Source of the DNA: an uncultured Burkholderiales bacterium | GTDB lineage: Bacteria > Pseudomonadota > Gammaproteobacteria > Burkholderiales > Burkholderiaceae_E | DNA length: 8,033 bases | Assembly (NCBI GenBank): GCA_903898725.1 | Contig: CAIUGQ010000615.1 | Location: 1-8,033 of the forward strand | Direction of reading: 5' to 3' | Notes under the pieces: generated by a model | The model's database searches: none | Told to the model about the DNA's origin: nothing | What the model saw: the letters and a program-made list of their open reading frames with translations, nothing else | Shown: one piece after another, positions 6,846-8,033 of the stretch | How the letters are laid out: each line of letters begins with the position of its first letter | Numbering within the stretch: the stretch's first letter is position 1 | Translations under genes and position numbers: made by a program

Positions 6846-6910
6846 GGCGGGGGCGGGTGCGGAAGGCCGGGTGACGGGCGCGGGACGCCCCGGCCGGCGG
6901 GAAGGCGCCG

Positions 6911-6916
6911 ATTCTA
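6911..6916 (-). promoter_or_regulatory. Possible -10 element for gltX
   Basis: TAGAAT on the minus strand matches five of six consensus -10 bases and is the only AT-rich hexamer in the 139-nt gltX-mutarotase gap. It would place the RNA start about 58 nt before the gltX ATG. TTGCCG (6936-6931) is a -35-like hexamer, but the 14-nt spacing is too short, so the promoter is weakly supported. Confidence 0.35.
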
Positions 6917-6967
6917 GTCGATGGCCGCAGCGGCAAGACGGCGATGCGCCACGGCCCGGCCCGGCGA

Positions 6968-6983
6968 CCCGCTACCATGCGGG
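6968..6983 (+). promoter_or_regulatory. Hairpin and -10-like element directly before the mutarotase start
   Basis: CCCGC (6968-6972) pairs perfectly with GCGGG (6979-6983) around the six-base loop TACCAT, ending one base before the ATG. The loop itself (6973-6978) matches four of six -10 bases, including the key first, second and last ones. If used, it would place the RNA start at about 6985, the A of the start codon. No -35 is seen at the expected distance. The site could therefore be a promoter for a leaderless mRNA, or a chance hairpin. Confidence 0.35.
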
Positions 6984-6984
6984 A

Positions 6985-7854
6985 ATGATCGTCACCTCCT
7001 CCTGGCAGGGCCTCGAGACCCTGCTCATCGACACCGGCCTCGCCCGCTGCGAGATCGCGCTGCAGGGCGCACAGGTGCTGTCGTTCGTGCCGCGCGGCGA
7101 CGGGCGCGACCTGCTGTGGTGCTCGCCCGCCCGCCTCGAGCCGGGCCGCCCGGTGCGCGGCGGCGTGCCCGTCTGCTGGCCGTGGTTCGCCAAGCAGGAC
7201 CGGCCGGCCGACGCGGTCCAGCACGGCTTCGTGCGCCGCATGGCGTGGCGCGTGACCACCTGCGCCGAACGTCCGGACGGACAGGTTCGCGTGGTGCTGC
7301 AGGTGGCCGCGCCCGCCGGCGGCTGGCCCGACGGGCTGGGGTGGCCGCAGGCCTGCACCCCCGAGCTCGAGCTGCTGGTGGGCGAGACGCTGCAGATGTC
7401 GCTGCGCACCGTCAACGGGAGCGACACGCCGGTGACCCTGACGCAGGCGCTCCACACCTACTTCCGCGTGGGCGACGTGCGGCAGGCCGGCGTCGAGGGC
7501 CTGCGGGGGCTGCGGTACCTGGACAAGCTGCGCGAGTTCGCCGAGTTCGGCCAGGACGTGGCCTGGACCTTCGAGGGGGCCTGCGACCGGATCTACCTGC
7601 GCAGCGGCGCCCGGCACCGCATCATCGATCCGGTGCTCGGCCGCTCGATCCTGGTCGAGTCCCGGCACTCGTCGTCGACGGTCGTCTGGAACCCGGGTGC
7701 CGAGGGGATCGGCGCGCTCGGCGACGTGCCGCTCGCCGACTGGTACCAGTACCTGTGCGTCGAGGCCGGCAACTGCGCGCCGCTCGACCGGATCACCCTC
7801 GGACCGGGCGAGGAGACGACGCTGGTGCAGCGGATCAGCGCGCTGCCGCTCTGA
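6985..7854 (+). CDS. yeaD: D-hexose-6-phosphate mutarotase (YeaD-type aldose-1-epimerase family)
   Basis: This enzyme interconverts the alpha and beta anomers of glucose-6-phosphate and related hexose phosphates in the cytoplasm. The 289-residue protein matches E. coli YeaD along its length: ALQGAQVLSF (25-34), the hallmark RGGVPVCWPWF (58-68), HGFVRR with His80, ALHTYFRVGDV with His157, a CDRIYL segment with Asp201, VVWNPG (233-238) and CVEAGN with Glu260. The two histidines and the glutamate are the expected phosphate-sugar binding and catalytic positions. The frame is open far upstream through gltX, but homology to YeaD begins only near the ATG at 6985. The sole purine-rich sequence, GGGA, abuts that ATG, too close to act as a normal Shine-Dalgarno site. 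It is divergent from gltX and is followed by tRNA-Val after 104 nt. Confidence 0.93.
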   Translation: MIVTSSWQGLETLLIDTGLARCEIALQGAQVLSFVPRGDGRDLLWCSPARLEPGRPVRGGVPVCWPWFAKQDRPADAVQHGFVRRMAWRVTTCAERPDGQVRVVLQVAAPAGGWPDGLGWPQACTPELELLVGETLQMSLRTVNGSDTPVTLTQALHTYFRVGDVRQAGVEGLRGLRYLDKLREFAEFGQDVAWTFEGACDRIYLRSGARHRIIDPVLGRSILVESRHSSSTVVWNPGAEGIGALGDVPLADWYQYLCVEAGNCAPLDRITLGPGEETTLVQRISALPL

Positions 7855-7883
7855 GCGGTCGCGCCGTCGACGCTGCTGGTTTT
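7854..7883 (+). terminator. Weak terminator-like hairpin after the mutarotase gene
   Basis: AGCG (7854-7857) pairs with CGCT (7871-7874), and after a bulged G, TCG (7859-7861) pairs with CGA (7868-7870). TTTT lies 5 nt beyond (7880-7883). The stem is short and the T-run is displaced and overlaps the presumed tRNA promoter, so support is weak. Confidence 0.22.
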
Positions 7884-7909
7884 GCGCGGCGACGGTTTCG
7901 TGGCATGAT
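7882..7909 (+). promoter_or_regulatory. Probable promoter of tRNA-Val
   Basis: TTGCGC (7882-7887) as -35 and CATGAT (7904-7909) as -10 are separated by 16 nt, with TGG just before the -10 resembling an extended -10. A GC-rich discriminator (TCGCGCCC, 7910-7917) follows, as is usual for stable-RNA promoters under stringent control. The 5' leader before the mature tRNA would be about 42 nt. Neither hexamer is a strong match. Confidence 0.5.
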
Positions 7910-7958
7910 TCGCGCCCTCGAAACCGGATGCGTGGAAGTGCAGCGCGTCCCGGCATTC

Positions 7959-8033
7959 GGGCGGTTAGCTCAGCGGTAGAGCACTGCCTTCACACGGCAG
8001 GGGTCACTGGTTCGATCCCAGTACCGCCCACCA
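7959..8033 (+). tRNA. tRNA-Val (anticodon CAC)
   Basis: A complete 75-nt cloverleaf. The acceptor stem GGGCGGT (7959-7965) pairs with ACCGCCC (8023-8029), followed by discriminator A and an encoded CCA at 8031-8033. The D arm has a GCTC/GAGC stem. The anticodon stem CTGCC/GGCAG encloses the loop TTCACAC, giving anticodon CAC at 7991-7993, which reads the GTG valine codon. The T arm is ACTGG/CCAGT with loop TTCGATC. All stems pair well. GTG is a heavily used valine codon in GC-rich genomes, so a dedicated CAC isoacceptor fits. The window ends at its last base. Confidence 0.98.

Noticed and set aside
5740..7956. A 738-codon minus-strand open frame spanning the mutarotase gene and much of gltX.
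   Set aside because: It lies antisense to the mutarotase and out of frame in gltX, and its translation is Arg/Ala/Pro/Gly/His-rich with no family likeness. Long spurious frames are expected in DNA this GC-rich.
1..8033. CRISPR arrays, insertion sequences, phage genes, toxin-antitoxin pairs or a defence island.
   Set aside because: No regular repeats, terminal inverted repeats, transposase or integrase motifs were seen; every gene fits housekeeping or common transport and metabolism families.

Overview
The window is ordinary, gene-dense chromosomal DNA from a strongly GC-rich bacterium, most likely a betaproteobacterium of the order Burkholderiales. The best clue is a Bug/TctC-family periplasmic binding protein, a family greatly expanded in that group. 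The LeuC N-terminus, the chorismate synthase and the genome-encoded CCA of tRNA-Val fit this. No transposase, phage gene, CRISPR array, toxin or recognisable defence system was seen. All protein genes look intact, except leuC, which is cut by the left edge.

Layout. Positions 1-3440 are leftward: aroC (chorismate synthase, 3440-2340), an HcaT-like MFS transporter (2320-1145), an M48 zinc metallopeptidase lipoprotein (1110-274), then the first 65 codons of leuC (196 to the left edge). Gaps of 19 and 34 nt suggest that aroC, the transporter and the peptidase share a transcript. leuC lies 77 nt further on, behind a GC hairpin, and may have its own promoter. A 64-nt AT-richer gap (3441-3504) separates aroC from the divergent rightward pair: a Bug/TctC solute receptor (3505-4488) and a double-hotdog MaoC/HTD2-type acyl-CoA hydratase (4488-5369). 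Their stop and start codons overlap by one base. gltX (glutamyl-tRNA synthetase, 6845-5430) converges on this pair across a 60-nt gap full of GC palindromes. Divergent from gltX is a YeaD-type D-hexose-6-phosphate mutarotase (6985-7854). A complete tRNA-Val(CAC) gene (7959-8033) with a plausible promoter ends exactly at the right edge.

Function. Most genes are housekeeping: aromatic and leucine biosynthesis, tRNA charging, envelope proteolysis and sugar phosphate anomer conversion. The most suggestive unit is the coupled Bug receptor and mesaconyl/itaconyl-CoA-type hydratase. It hints at uptake and CoA-dependent breakdown of a small dicarboxylate, but no CoA-transferase, lyase or TctAB membrane component is present here.

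Translation signals are uneven. Clear Shine-Dalgarno sequences precede the M48 peptidase and the Bug receptor. leuC, the MFS gene, aroC, gltX and the mutarotase have none that is obvious, and the mutarotase may be read from a leaderless mRNA.
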